A stretch of 13,314 nucleotides of DNA from an uncultured Ruminococcus sp. (lineage in GTDB: Bacteria > Bacillota > Clostridia > Oscillospirales > Ruminococcaceae): assembly GCA_900752785.1 (NCBI GenBank), contig CAADWP010000076.1, forward strand, positions 1-13,314, read 5' to 3'. This document shows positions 1 to 6,871 of the stretch, in pieces. Position 1 is the stretch's first letter, and each line of letters opens with the position of its first letter. The notes under the pieces were generated by a model. The model was not told where the DNA came from and made no database searches. It was given only the letters and a program-made list of their open reading frames with translations. The position numbers and the translations under genes are program-made.

Positions 1-883
1 CCGCCAATACTCCTACCGTACCGACAGTACTGCGTATTACGTCAAAACCGCCTCTCACCGTCGAATACGCGTCTGAAACAGCTCCTCCGACTATCGGCAC
101 AAATCCCGACATTATAAATTTTGCAGTTTTTGTTGCAACCCCGTCGGTCTTGCCTGCAAGAGTACATTTCAGCGTAACAAAGCCGGTAAAAAGCGTCATC
201 GCCACGGTCATTCCCCATGTTACAATTTTTTTCAGCAGCGTTACAAAGCTTTCCACAGAAGTATTTGGAAAAACACTGCCTGAAACTGCAAGAACTGCCG
301 TAACGCTGAGTATCGGCATGAGATAGCTTTGGGAAAGCCCCACAAAAACCTCGGAAGCGGCAAGAGTCATAATGTTATAGATACCTCCGGAAGCTATACC
401 GCCTGTTGCTATCGTAATACCAGCAAAAACAGGAACAAACACAAGAAGGAAGCCTCCGATTCGTTCTATAGAAGTCAGCGCTCCGCCATAAACATCAAGA
501 AGCTGCGGAGTGATAACAGCAACGGCCGCCATAACGCAGATCATATCGTAAAGATTTGATGAGACTCCGGCAGGGAGAATTCCTTCACCGAAGCTTTTCA
601 TAACCGCAGTAAATACAGAAACTATAAGCAGCGTTCCAAGCACTTTCATTGGAGCGGCAATCTGCGACGAAACGGATTCCCATACCCTATCAATAAGCTC
701 GCCAAAAGATAAACCGCTTATTTCTCCATAACTCAGACCGATATCATAATCAGACATAATTTCGTCGATCTGACCGCTTATTTCTTCCTCCTCAGCCGAG
801 AGATCCGACGCTGAAGCGCAAAACGGCACGGTTATAAATAGCACGGCAATAAAAATTACAGCAGTAAAAATTATTTTTTTCAT
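1..883 (-). CDS. spoIIIAE: Stage III sporulation protein AE, 3' end cut by window edge
   Basis: Polytopic membrane protein of the SpoIIIA-SpoIIQ channel that joins mother cell and forespore during engulfment and is needed for late forespore gene expression. About 294 codons are visible from ATG at 883; the family is usually near 390 residues, so roughly the last quarter lies outside the window. The N-terminus (MKKIIFTAVIFIAVLF) is a signal peptide or first membrane helix, followed by an acidic stretch with SAEEEEISGQ, then several hydrophobic segments rich in Gly, Val and Thr (for example around GGFLLVFVPVFAGITIATGG), as expected for SpoIIIAE. It starts 11 bp after the spoIIIAD stop, with a modest AGGACGG-like ribosome site. 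Position as fifth gene after AA-AB-AC-AD is diagnostic. The frame is open throughout. spoIIIAF, AG and AH would be expected beyond the left edge. Confidence 0.95.
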   Translation of the reverse strand, partial: MKKIIFTAVIFIAVLFITVPFCASASDLSAEEEEISGQIDEIMSDYDIGLSYGEISGLSFGELIDRVWESVSSQIAAPMKVLGTLLIVSVFTAVMKSFGEGILPAGVSSNLYDMICVMAAVAVITPQLLDVYGGALTSIERIGGFLLVFVPVFAGITIATGGIASGGIYNIMTLAASEVFVGLSQSYLMPILSVTAVLAVSGSVFPNTSVESFVTLLKKIVTWGMTVAMTLFTGFVTLKCTLAGKTDGVATKTAKFIMSGFVPIVGGAVSDAYSTVRGGFDVIRSTVGTVGVLA

Positions 884-894
884 ACTTGTCCGTC

Positions 895-1284
895 CTACAA
901 AAGTTCATTGATTTTTTCCAATAAATTTTTTACAATAGGGAGACTTATAAAAGTTATTGCACCTCGTCCCCATAATTCCGCAGCCGAAGCGATCGCAAGT
1001 TCGCCGCTGTCACGGCAAATCTCACAGGTTATCTGAGTTATGAAACAAATCGCCGTTGCTTTGAATATCAAAGATATGTAGCTCTCTGAGATACCTGCCT
1101 GTGAAAAGACGTCCCTTATCTCGGTTATTATCGGTGCAAGAAACATCATGAAGCCTCCTACAACAATTGTACACGCTGCCAGAGACATGAGCAGAGACTG
1201 TTCTCTGCAATACTGCCTAAGCAGCACCGCAAGAGCAGCCGCACATATACAGAAAACAGAAACCGAAAAACAATTTTCTACCAT
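895..1284 (-). CDS. spoIIIAD: Stage III sporulation protein AD
   Basis: Small integral membrane protein of 129 residues, the normal length for SpoIIIAD, part of the mother-cell half of the SpoIIIA-SpoIIQ channel. Hydrophobic segments lie at about residues 5-20, 31-52, 66-85 and 105-120. The stretch GGFMMFLAPIITEIRDVFSQ followed by ISESYISLIFKATAICFITQ and ICRDSGE is typical of the family, in which SpoIIIAD resembles a duplicated SpoIIIAC. The start overlaps the spoIIIAC stop (ATGGTAG, 7 bp), and the ribosome site is weak, which suggests translational coupling. Identity rests on sequence pattern plus exact gene order. Confidence 0.95.
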   Translation of the reverse strand: MVENCFSVSVFCICAAALAVLLRQYCREQSLLMSLAACTIVVGGFMMFLAPIITEIRDVFSQAGISESYISLIFKATAICFITQITCEICRDSGELAIASAAELWGRGAITFISLPIVKNLLEKINELL

Positions 1285-1475
1285 AATCCGAACACCGTTT
1301 TTACTGTTTCAAAAAGATCGCCTATCTCTTGAACAATTACCACAAGCACCACAATAAGACCGGCAAGCGTCGTCATCATTGCCTGTTCCTCACGTTCCGC
1401 CCTTTTTAATACTAAATTTAACACGGCAACAATAATTCCGGTTCCCGCAATTTTAAATATCAGATCTATATCCAT
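1278..1475 (-). CDS. spoIIIAC: Stage III sporulation protein AC
   Basis: A 65-residue two-helix membrane protein with hydrophobic segments at about 6-24 and 33-53, separated by a charged loop (KRAEREEQ). The pattern 'LIFKIAGTGIIVAVLN' and 'EREEQAMMTTLAGLIVVLV' is characteristic of SpoIIIAC and the length matches the family. It is a component of the SpoIIIA-SpoIIQ feeding-tube/channel complex in the mother-cell-derived membrane. It is preceded by AAGGGG at a usable distance in the 15-bp gap after spoIIIAB, and its 3' end overlaps spoIIIAD. Confidence 0.95.
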   Translation of the reverse strand: MDIDLIFKIAGTGIIVAVLNLVLKRAEREEQAMMTTLAGLIVVLVVIVQEIGDLFETVKTVFGLW

Positions 1476-1490
1476 AACTTTCCCCTTCTG

Positions 1491-1994
1491 CTAAATAACG
1501 AGTATTCCTGTCATTGCTCCCGCAAGTACTCCAACGCAGCGGAAAAGCTTTCCTTTTCGATGATAATTATCATTACGTTTTGCCTCAAGCCCCGAAAGCT
1601 CTTCTTCAAGAACTGCTATCGACGCGAGCTGACCATCAACATCGCTTGTCCCAAGAAGCTCACCGAACCGCGAAAGGAGTCTACGTTCCTCATCGGGAAG
1701 GCGAGGCTGATTATCAAGAGCATTTTTCCACAATACATGAAAATTTTCACCGCATCTGTATCTGTCCGGAAGTTCCTTGATAAATGTAAGATTGTCGAGT
1801 CCCGATTTGCATTTAAGCTCTGAAGAAAGCTCATAAACATCCATTCCGCGATAACGTATCTGCAATGCGGAACTACGAAATACCTCGCCGATCTCACGGC
1901 ATAACTCACGTTCCTCTTTAAGCCGCAGCGAAAGAGATATTCCCGCTGCAGTTCCCGCTGCAGTAAATAAAAAAGCAGCCATTATCCTAATCAT
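1491..1994 (-). CDS. spoIIIAB: Stage III sporulation protein AB
   Basis: A 167-residue protein with a membrane helix at each end (about 3-20 and 149-167) around a charged, helical soluble region. This is the SpoIIIAB design, which has a fold related to type II secretion GspF. The N-terminal region with LRLKEERELCREIGEVFR and the central ELLGTSDVDGQLASIAVLEE fit the family. It is expected to partner the SpoIIIAA ATPase at the mother-cell membrane. The start overlaps the spoIIIAA stop in ATGATTAG (8 bp). An AAGGAGG site inside spoIIIAA lies 7 nt before the ATG, so it is both coupled to spoIIIAA and well served by its own ribosome site. Confidence 0.94.
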   Translation of the reverse strand: MIRIMAAFLFTAAGTAAGISLSLRLKEERELCREIGEVFRSSALQIRYRGMDVYELSSELKCKSGLDNLTFIKELPDRYRCGENFHVLWKNALDNQPRLPDEERRLLSRFGELLGTSDVDGQLASIAVLEEELSGLEAKRNDNYHRKGKLFRCVGVLAGAMTGILVI

Positions 1995-2910
1995 TTTTCA
2001 TCCTCCTTATTTCATTTATTCCATAAAAGCTTTCAGACTTTCTCAGAAAAACAGAATAATCAAAAACACCTGCTGAAATAAGCGGCTGAGCAACGCTTCT
2101 TCTCAACAAATCATTATAATCTTCCGCATGAAGCGTTGCAACAAATTTTACACCACAGCCATATCCTTTGATAATCGCCTCAGTATCTTCAACCGTGGAA
2201 ATTTCGTCGCAAAATATCATATCAGGCGATAGAGTTCTTACTGCCCAATTTATTCCGTCCGAACGTTTTGTTCCTACAAAAACATCGGTCATTACTCCGA
2301 TATCCATGCATGGCTGCCCGGAAACTGCCGAGGAAATCTCATTACGTTCGTCAATAAGCGATACCTTGAATCTTTTGCCGCATAATCTGCAAAGATCACG
2401 CAGCATAGTTGTCTTTCCGGAATTAACACCGCCGCAGATAAGTATGCTGCCCCCGCTGTTACAAATTTTGTTATACAGTTCCTCTGCACATCCGATCACT
2501 TCTCGGGCAATCCTAAAATTTAAGGCATTAAAATCTCTTAAAATTCCTCCGGAGGTTTCGGTCAATGTCCCTGCAGCGCCGACACGGATTCCTCCGTTAA
2601 TAACAAAATACCCTTCTCGCAGCTCTTTAGAACAGCTATGCATCGAATATTTGCAAAGAGAATTTACAATTTTTGCAATATCATCAGCCGATGCAGTAAT
2701 GCAATTTTTATTTTCCGGATAGGATGTCAGCTCGCCGCTTTCAGTCAGAAATTTTATATAACCGGGATAAACAAAAGAAACCGCTCTTCCGCTTCGTATT
2801 CGTATCTCGCTCAAAGACTTCCTTTTTTCTATCGGAACATTAAGCATTGAATGTCTGATCTGCGAAGTAAGATAGGTCGATATGATCTCATAGCTTGTAC
2901 ACTTCTGCAT
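1987..2910 (-). CDS. spoIIIAA: Stage III sporulation protein AA, AAA-type ATPase
   Basis: Cytoplasmic ATPase related to type II/IV secretion ATPases, thought to energise the SpoIIIA channel; 307 residues from the chosen start, normal for the family. The Walker A motif GGVNSGKT is at about residues 160-167, LIDERNEI follows at about 185-192, and Walker B MIFCDEIS has Asp235-Glu236. The segment after this (GVKFVATLHAED) is the secretion-ATPase sensor-like region. Upstream, NGGIRVGAAGT is typical of SpoIIIAA. An in-frame GTG at 2928 would add six residues, but AGGGAGG lies inside that extension exactly 7 nt before the ATG at 2910, so the ATG is preferred. First gene of the spoIIIA operon. Confidence 0.95.
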   Translation of the reverse strand: MQKCTSYEIISTYLTSQIRHSMLNVPIEKRKSLSEIRIRSGRAVSFVYPGYIKFLTESGELTSYPENKNCITASADDIAKIVNSLCKYSMHSCSKELREGYFVINGGIRVGAAGTLTETSGGILRDFNALNFRIAREVIGCAEELYNKICNSGGSILICGGVNSGKTTMLRDLCRLCGKRFKVSLIDERNEISSAVSGQPCMDIGVMTDVFVGTKRSDGINWAVRTLSPDMIFCDEISTVEDTEAIIKGYGCGVKFVATLHAEDYNDLLRRSVAQPLISAGVFDYSVFLRKSESFYGINEIRRMKND

Positions 2911-2917
2911 AGAAAAA

Positions 2918-2924
2918 CCTCCCT
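2918..2924 (-). promoter_or_regulatory. Ribosome binding site deciding the spoIIIAA start
   Basis: AGGGAGG sits 7 nt upstream of ATG 2910 and within the six-codon extension that a GTG start at 2928 would create. This placement argues that translation begins at 2910. Confidence 0.8.
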
Positions 2925-2931
2925 GCACTAA

Positions 2932-2960
2932 ATATTATTCAGTGAGAGAGGTTAATATTA
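2932..2960 (-). promoter_or_regulatory. Possible sigma-E promoter of the spoIIIA operon
   Basis: On the minus strand TAATATT (2954-2960) and AATAATAT (2932-2939) are separated by 14 bp, resembling the sigma-E -35 (ATATT core) and -10 (CATACAAT-like, 5 of 8 matching) elements. In Bacillus subtilis the spoIIIA operon is transcribed by sigma-E in the mother cell, and this segment lies between the preceding operon's terminator and the first ATG. The implied leader would be only about 16 nt. AT-rich DNA makes such matches easy by chance. Confidence 0.35.
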
Positions 2961-2970
2961 CTAATTCATA

Positions 2971-2997
2971 AAAAAACAGCACACCGAAGTGTGCTGT
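2971..2997 (-). terminator. Intrinsic terminator of the sugar ABC operon
   Basis: On the minus strand ACAGCACAC, loop TTCG, GTGTGCTGT form a perfect 9-bp stem (2976-2984 with 2989-2997) closed by a C(UUCG)G tetraloop, followed at once by a run of T. It lies 12 bp after the stop of the second permease and separates the importer from spoIIIA. Confidence 0.93.
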
Positions 2998-3008
2998 CAA
3001 TTTTAAAA

Positions 3009-3899
3009 TTATTCCTTTACACCGCCAAGAGCTACGCCGGCAATAATGAACTTAGAAAGACATACATAAGCAACAACGATAGGAATGATACTAAGCGCAA
3101 TACAAAAATATACAACACCATAGTCTCGAACCTTATCTGATGCCTGAATTGCCTGAACCATCATAGGAAGCGTTTTCTTTTGAACATCACCGTCAATAAG
3201 AATCATTGAAGGCGTGTAGAAGTTATTCCAGTTAGCAACAAAAGCGAAAATTGCCTGAACAGCAATAGCCGGTTTCATCATAGGAATAGCAATCGTAAGG
3301 AATGTTCTGAACTCGCCTGATCCGTCGATACGGGCAGCCTCAACAATATCCAATGGGAATGAAGATTTCATGTAGGAACGCATAAAGAAGACAACCGCAG
3401 GCGCTGCAATAGCAGGAAGAATAAGCGGGAAATATGTATCATTCCAATGAATCTTCATCATAAAGTTAAGGAAACCTGCTGCAGTAACCTGCGTAGGAAC
3501 CATCATAACAAGAAGTACAACGGTATACGAAACTTCCTTAAGCTTGAAATCATAAACATGGATACCGTAAGCTGTAAGAGCCGAAAAGAACACGGTAAGG
3601 AAAGTAGCGCTGATTGTAATAATAGCACTGTTTCTGTAACCAATTAATGGTTTAAACTGAGCACCAAATTTTTCTTTCATTCCACTGAAATTGTTGGATA
3701 AATTAGATCCAGGCAAAAGCGAAAAATTAGATGCAATTTGATTTGAGTCTCTTGTTGCATTAACTAAAAGCAAATAAATCGGCAATAAACATATAATTGT
3801 CAGGAGCAGAAACCAAATAAAAAGAATAGTTGATTTCATTCTGATCTTAAACATATAATTATCTTTTGCCTGACCATAAACAGATTTCATATTATTCAT
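3009..3899 (-). CDS. Carbohydrate ABC transporter permease, MalG-like (CUT1)
   Basis: Inner-membrane permease of a CUT1-type sugar importer; 296 residues with about six membrane helices (first at roughly 24-46, last at roughly 265-290). The cytoplasmic EAA loop that docks the ATPase is seen at about 187-206: EAARIDGSGEFRTFLTIAIP, a close match to EAAxxDGA...P. 'NNFYTPSMIL' and the terminal IAGVALGGVKE are typical of MalG/LacG-type subunits. The ATG overlaps the stop of the preceding permease (ATGA, 4 bp) and has GGAGG 9 nt upstream. The transported sugar cannot be read from the sequence. Last gene of the operon, followed by a terminator. Confidence 0.93.
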   Translation of the reverse strand: MNNMKSVYGQAKDNYMFKIRMKSTILFIWFLLLTIICLLPIYLLLVNATRDSNQIASNFSLLPGSNLSNNFSGMKEKFGAQFKPLIGYRNSAIITISATFLTVFFSALTAYGIHVYDFKLKEVSYTVVLLVMMVPTQVTAAGFLNFMMKIHWNDTYFPLILPAIAAPAVVFFMRSYMKSSFPLDIVEAARIDGSGEFRTFLTIAIPMMKPAIAVQAIFAFVANWNNFYTPSMILIDGDVQKKTLPMMVQAIQASDKVRDYGVVYFCIALSIIPIVVAYVCLSKFIIAGVALGGVKE

Positions 3900-5017
3900 A
3901 TGCTAAGACCTCCAAACTGCCTATTTTGAGCTTTCATTTGCTTTGCAAGCTTCTTACGCTGCTTTTTCTTGGCAATAGCGTCCGTATCCCTGTTGAGATA
4001 GAACGTGATCGAACCGAGAGCAAGAGTAACAAAGAAAAGAAGAACAGATGCAGCACCGGAAAAACCATAATTCTGATATTGAAGTCCGGTATGGAAGTGA
4101 CGATAAATGAATACTGCAACAGTTTCAATGTGAGTATTAATTTTATTACCACTATGATAAAGATAAGGAATATCGAACATCTGTAAACCACCGATCATGG
4201 ATGTAACAAGAGTATAAACCATGATAGGACTGAGAAGCGGAAGAGTGATCTTTCTGAAAACCTGTCCGCTGCTTGCACCGTCAATACTTGCAGCTTCAAA
4301 GAGCGACGGATTGATACCCATAATACCGGACATAAGCATTATCATAGTATTACCGAACCACATCCATGTCTGAATAAACATAACAACAACTCTTGACGGC
4401 CATTTGCCGGAAATGAATTTAATGGCTGTACTCTTTGTTGCAATATCAAGATCTTTAACGATACCCATTTTTTCAAAAAGCTGGTTAACCGTACCGAACT
4501 GAGATTCACCGCAAAGAGAAAGGAAAAGAACAGCAACAGATGCAGCGGTAATAATATTAGGCATATACATTACAACCTTAAAGAAACCTTTTCCCGGAAT
4601 CTTTAACTTAGCGTCTGTAAACCAAACTGCAAGAGAAAGTGAAAGTGCAATCTGGGGGATAAAGTTACCTATCCAAAGAATAAGGGTATTTTTAAATGCA
4701 TTGAAAAAATCACTATGTAATTGTGCAGCGCCGTTTTTTGCAGAAAGAGCGCTATACACTTCATCAGATATAGTTGGATCAAGCAATTGTTTCTTTTCTG
4801 ATGCACTAAGCGTAACATTCTTTAAAAGCATTTCAAAGTTATCAAAACCGACAGGATTGCCGGTATTTGAACCGTTACCTTGAAAAGCAACGATAAAAGT
4901 GTTGATTAAAGGCCATAATTGAAAAAAGAAATAAACAAGAAAAAACGGCAATATAAAAATATAGCCATATTTAGCATAGCTGATGGATTTGATTCGTCTT
5001 TGAGCAGCTGATGCCAT
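3896..5017 (-). CDS. Carbohydrate ABC transporter permease, MalF/UgpA-like (CUT1)
   Basis: First permease subunit of the CUT1 importer; 373 residues from ATG 5017. The basic N-terminus precedes a first helix (about 17-40), then an extended extracytoplasmic segment (about 45-105) as found in MalF-type subunits, followed by five helices. The EAA motif is at about 241-260 (EAASIDGASSGQVFRKITLP). The tail is strongly basic (KKKQRKKLAKQ). It is longer than a typical 290-residue UgpA because of the loop and tail. GAGAGGG lies 9 nt before ATG 5017 but only 3 nt before an upstream GTG (5023), so the ATG is chosen. It pairs with the overlapping MalG-like gene; the binding protein gene lies 120 bp upstream across a hairpin. 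Confidence 0.93.
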   Translation of the reverse strand: MASAAQRRIKSISYAKYGYIFILPFFLVYFFFQLWPLINTFIVAFQGNGSNTGNPVGFDNFEMLLKNVTLSASEKKQLLDPTISDEVYSALSAKNGAAQLHSDFFNAFKNTLILWIGNFIPQIALSLSLAVWFTDAKLKIPGKGFFKVVMYMPNIITAASVAVLFLSLCGESQFGTVNQLFEKMGIVKDLDIATKSTAIKFISGKWPSRVVVMFIQTWMWFGNTMIMLMSGIMGINPSLFEAASIDGASSGQVFRKITLPLLSPIMVYTLVTSMIGGLQMFDIPYLYHSGNKINTHIETVAVFIYRHFHTGLQYQNYGFSGAASVLLFFVTLALGSITFYLNRDTDAIAKKKQRKKLAKQMKAQNRQFGGLSI

Positions 5018-5059
5018 AAGCACACACCCTCTCGTGAAAAGATTAGTAAGATGATTATA

Positions 5060-5098
5060 AATAGCTGCCTATAGAATATAATTCCATAGGCAACTATT
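5060..5098 (-). other. Intercistronic hairpin between binding protein and permease genes
   Basis: The 39-nt element pairs AATAGTTGCCTAT with ATAGGCAGCTATT (13 pairs including one G-U) and the interior can extend the stem further. There is no following U-run, so it is not a standard terminator. It lies 39 bp after the binding protein stop. Such hairpins often protect the upstream message or let part of the polymerases stop, giving more binding protein than permease; that role here is inference. Confidence 0.7.
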
Positions 5099-5137
5099 AA
5101 TGTTAAATCTTAATCTATAATAATTAGAAAATTTTAA

Positions 5138-6598
5138 TTAAGCGCCTGCAAGATCAGGAACGTTAGCCTGAACGTCAGCTACTGCTGCCTGAACAGCATC
5201 ATCGTAAGACTTACCGCCTTCGCAGAACTGCTCCTTAATAGCCTTGCTGAATGCATCCTTAACCTTTGAATCATAAGGTGTGATAAGATCCTTCAGGTTG
5301 AAGTTCTTAACGTTCTCATTGAGAACTGCAAAGTAATTCTGACCGCCGAAATTGTCTGTAGCAAACTCGATCTTAAGGTTCTCGTCTACAACTTCCTTCA
5401 TAGCAGTCTTGTTGTTAACAAACTCAGGCTTAGATGTTGCATACTTCTTCATTACAGCCTGATCAACAGTTACAGCCTTAATGAATGACTGTGCAAGGTC
5501 TGCGTTATCACAAGTTGGGTGAACAACGATCCATGTACCGCCCCAGAAATAGTTAGCAGGTCCCTGAACTATATTCCACTTACCACGAGAAGTTGATGAA
5601 GCCTCGCCAAGGAATGCACCTTCGCCTACGCCCCATGTTGAAACGAAGTAACCCATTGTTGAGCCGTCCATACCGCCCTGAGTCCAGCCTTCGCCCCACT
5701 GATCAGTATGAGCAACACCGCCTTTATCCCAAAGCTCCTTAACCATGTTAGCAAAATTCTCAAGCTCAGGATCAATTGTAACTCTCTTGCCTGTTACCCA
5801 AGGTGTCTTTCTGTTTGCAGCATAAACCTGAAGAATACCGCCGATTGAGTCAGCAAGGTTTACCTTACCCTCAGACTTATCAGCAATTTCAAGAGCAGCA
5901 GCCTTGAACTTATCCCAATCGCCGATCTTTTCCTGCATAGCCTCAGGTGTCTCAACGCCGAGGTACTGCTTAGCAAGGTCAGATCTGTAAGCGAAACCGC
6001 CTGCTGCAGCCTGCCATGAAGCGCCTACAATCTTACCCTTATTTGCACCGTCAGTTGCTTTACCGATATCAACTGTGTATGCGAAAGAATCCTTCCAGTT
6101 ATCCTCAGTAAAGCCAAGCTGATCGAGAGCAACTGTTGCTTTATCATTATTGATATAATTAAGTGCCCAGTCAGCCTCTACGAAGAAAATATCTGTGTTT
6201 GCATCAGAAGCGAATCTCTGATCGAACTGAGCAGATGCCTGACCGCCCTGGCAGCCAAGATCAACGAAGTTTGCATCTGACTCCTTGTGACCTGTTGATT
6301 CTGCCCATGCCTTGATAAGCTTAGGACAGTCCTGAGCATCCCAAGAAACGATGTTGAACTTATCGCCGTTTGTAGGGAGCTTAACCTCTCCAACTTCCAT
6401 AGAGTTGCCGCCCTCTGCAGGCTTATCGTCGCCTGTTGTTGCCTCGCCGGATGTTGCCTCGCCAGATGTTGCCTCACCGGATGTGGGAGCAGTTGTTGCA
6501 GGTGTGCTGCTTGAATCCTTGCTTCCGCAAGCAGCAAAAGCTGTTGAAGCCATAGCAAGTGTAGCTACTAAAGCTAATGTTCTCTTAAGTGTGTTCAT
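5138..6598 (-). CDS. Sugar ABC transporter substrate-binding lipoprotein (family 1)
   Basis: Extracellular solute-binding protein that delivers a carbohydrate to the adjacent CUT1 permeases; 486 residues, within the usual 420-500. The signal peptide MNTLKRTLALVATLAMASTA is followed by a lipobox-like FAAC with Cys24 as the expected lipid-modified residue. Next comes a low-complexity Ser/Thr/Gly/Glu tether (25-67) containing GEATS, GEATS, GEATT at 41-55, which would hold the domain away from the membrane. The globular part is rich in Trp and Gly (for example WGEGWTQGGM, STWGVGEG, YFWGGTWIVVHP), typical of type 1 sugar-binding proteins with aromatic stacking to the ligand. AAGGAGG lies 9 nt before the ATG. 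The gene is preceded by a sigma-A-like promoter and a roughly 240-nt structured leader. Specific sugar unknown. No ATPase gene accompanies it, as is common for CUT1 systems in this phylum that share MsmX/MsmK. Confidence 0.93.
   Translation of the reverse strand: MNTLKRTLALVATLAMASTAFAACGSKDSSSTPATTAPTSGEATSGEATSGEATTGDDKPAEGGNSMEVGEVKLPTNGDKFNIVSWDAQDCPKLIKAWAESTGHKESDANFVDLGCQGGQASAQFDQRFASDANTDIFFVEADWALNYINNDKATVALDQLGFTEDNWKDSFAYTVDIGKATDGANKGKIVGASWQAAAGGFAYRSDLAKQYLGVETPEAMQEKIGDWDKFKAAALEIADKSEGKVNLADSIGGILQVYAANRKTPWVTGKRVTIDPELENFANMVKELWDKGGVAHTDQWGEGWTQGGMDGSTMGYFVSTWGVGEGAFLGEASSTSRGKWNIVQGPANYFWGGTWIVVHPTCDNADLAQSFIKAVTVDQAVMKKYATSKPEFVNNKTAMKEVVDENLKIEFATDNFGGQNYFAVLNENVKNFNLKDLITPYDSKVKDAFSKAIKEQFCEGGKSYDDAVQAAVADVQANVPDLAGA
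6438..6482 (-). repeat. Three tandem 15-bp repeats in the lipoprotein tether
   Basis: Three near-identical 15-bp units (plus strand GTTGCCTCGCCGGAT with one base changed in units two and three) encode the GEATS repeats of the linker after the lipid-anchored cysteine. In-frame copy changes would lengthen or shorten the tether by five residues without breaking the gene. Confidence 0.9.
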
Positions 6599-6622
6599 TA
6601 GATTTTTCCTCCTTAAATATGT

Positions 6623-6650
6623 ATATTATACTTCGCTTGAAGTATAATAT
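6623..6650. repeat. 12-bp inverted repeat just upstream of the binding protein RBS
   Basis: ATATTATACTTC (6623-6634) and GAAGTATAATAT (6639-6650) are perfect inverted repeats around a 4-nt loop. The element ends 9 bp before the AAGGAGG. It could act as an RNA hairpin at the leader's 3' end or as a DNA operator. It also contains TATAAT on both strands, but a start site there would leave a leader under 25 nt and no good -35 was seen. Confidence 0.75.
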
Positions 6651-6663
6651 GTATGGAATAATT

Positions 6664-6820
6664 TTACAGCCTGCCGTAAGCTTATTTCTGTCATATGAAT
6701 GTACTCATCATGCATCTTTCCGCTGACGAACAGCTGTGTGCCGTACTTAACGGCTTATTACCAAGACTATCGGTCTGTGTAACCTTTCGGCAAAAGATGT
6801 CCAAAGGCGTTATTCGGACA
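6664..6820 (-). promoter_or_regulatory. Structured 5' leader RNA of the sugar importer operon
   Basis: Downstream of the promoter the minus-strand RNA has several mutually consistent stems. A first hairpin pairs TGTCC with GGACA (6816-6820 with 6798-6802). A closing helix then pairs CATCTTT..CCG (6799-6788, 2-nt bulge) with CGGAAAGATG (6722-6713). Inside this lie three hairpins: AGAC/GTCT (6773-6776 with 6764-6767), GCCGT/ACGGC (6750-6754 with 6740-6744) and GCTG/CAGC (6731-6734 with 6722-6725). A further hairpin, TTACGG-CAGG-CTGTAA, lies at 6679-6664. The compact multi-hairpin domain within one closing helix looks like a riboswitch aptamer or other cis-acting RNA, but I do not recognise a known family, and no U-tract terminator was seen. 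Function is inference. Confidence 0.5.
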
Positions 6821-6842
6821 TACAGTTTACCTCGTATATAAA

Positions 6843-6871
6843 AATATACCGTATTTTTTGTGCAAAGTCAA
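6843..6871 (-). promoter_or_regulatory. Sigma-A promoter of the sugar importer operon
   Basis: TTGACT (6866-6871) and TATATT (6843-6848) on the minus strand are spaced by exactly 17 bp. Transcription would start near 6836, giving a leader of about 240 nt before ATG 6598. Confidence 0.75.

Noticed and set aside
329..559. Plus-strand 76-codon frame in the left end
   Set aside because: It is antisense to a continuous SpoIIIAE frame that runs from 883 to the window edge.
2168..2722. Plus-strand frame of 184 codons opposite spoIIIAA
   Set aside because: It is antisense to the Walker motifs of a clear SpoIIIAA protein and has no recognisable features.
6178..6558. Minus-strand frame rich in Leu, Gln and His within the binding protein gene, and a plus-strand frame opposite the GEATS repeats
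   Set aside because: Both are low-complexity shadows of the tandem repeat and the lipoprotein gene in other frames.
6664..6840. Assignment of the leader to a known class such as c-di-GMP-I, TPP, SAM, cobalamin, lysine or ZTP riboswitch
   Set aside because: None of the conserved core motifs of those classes could be found, so the leader is left unassigned.
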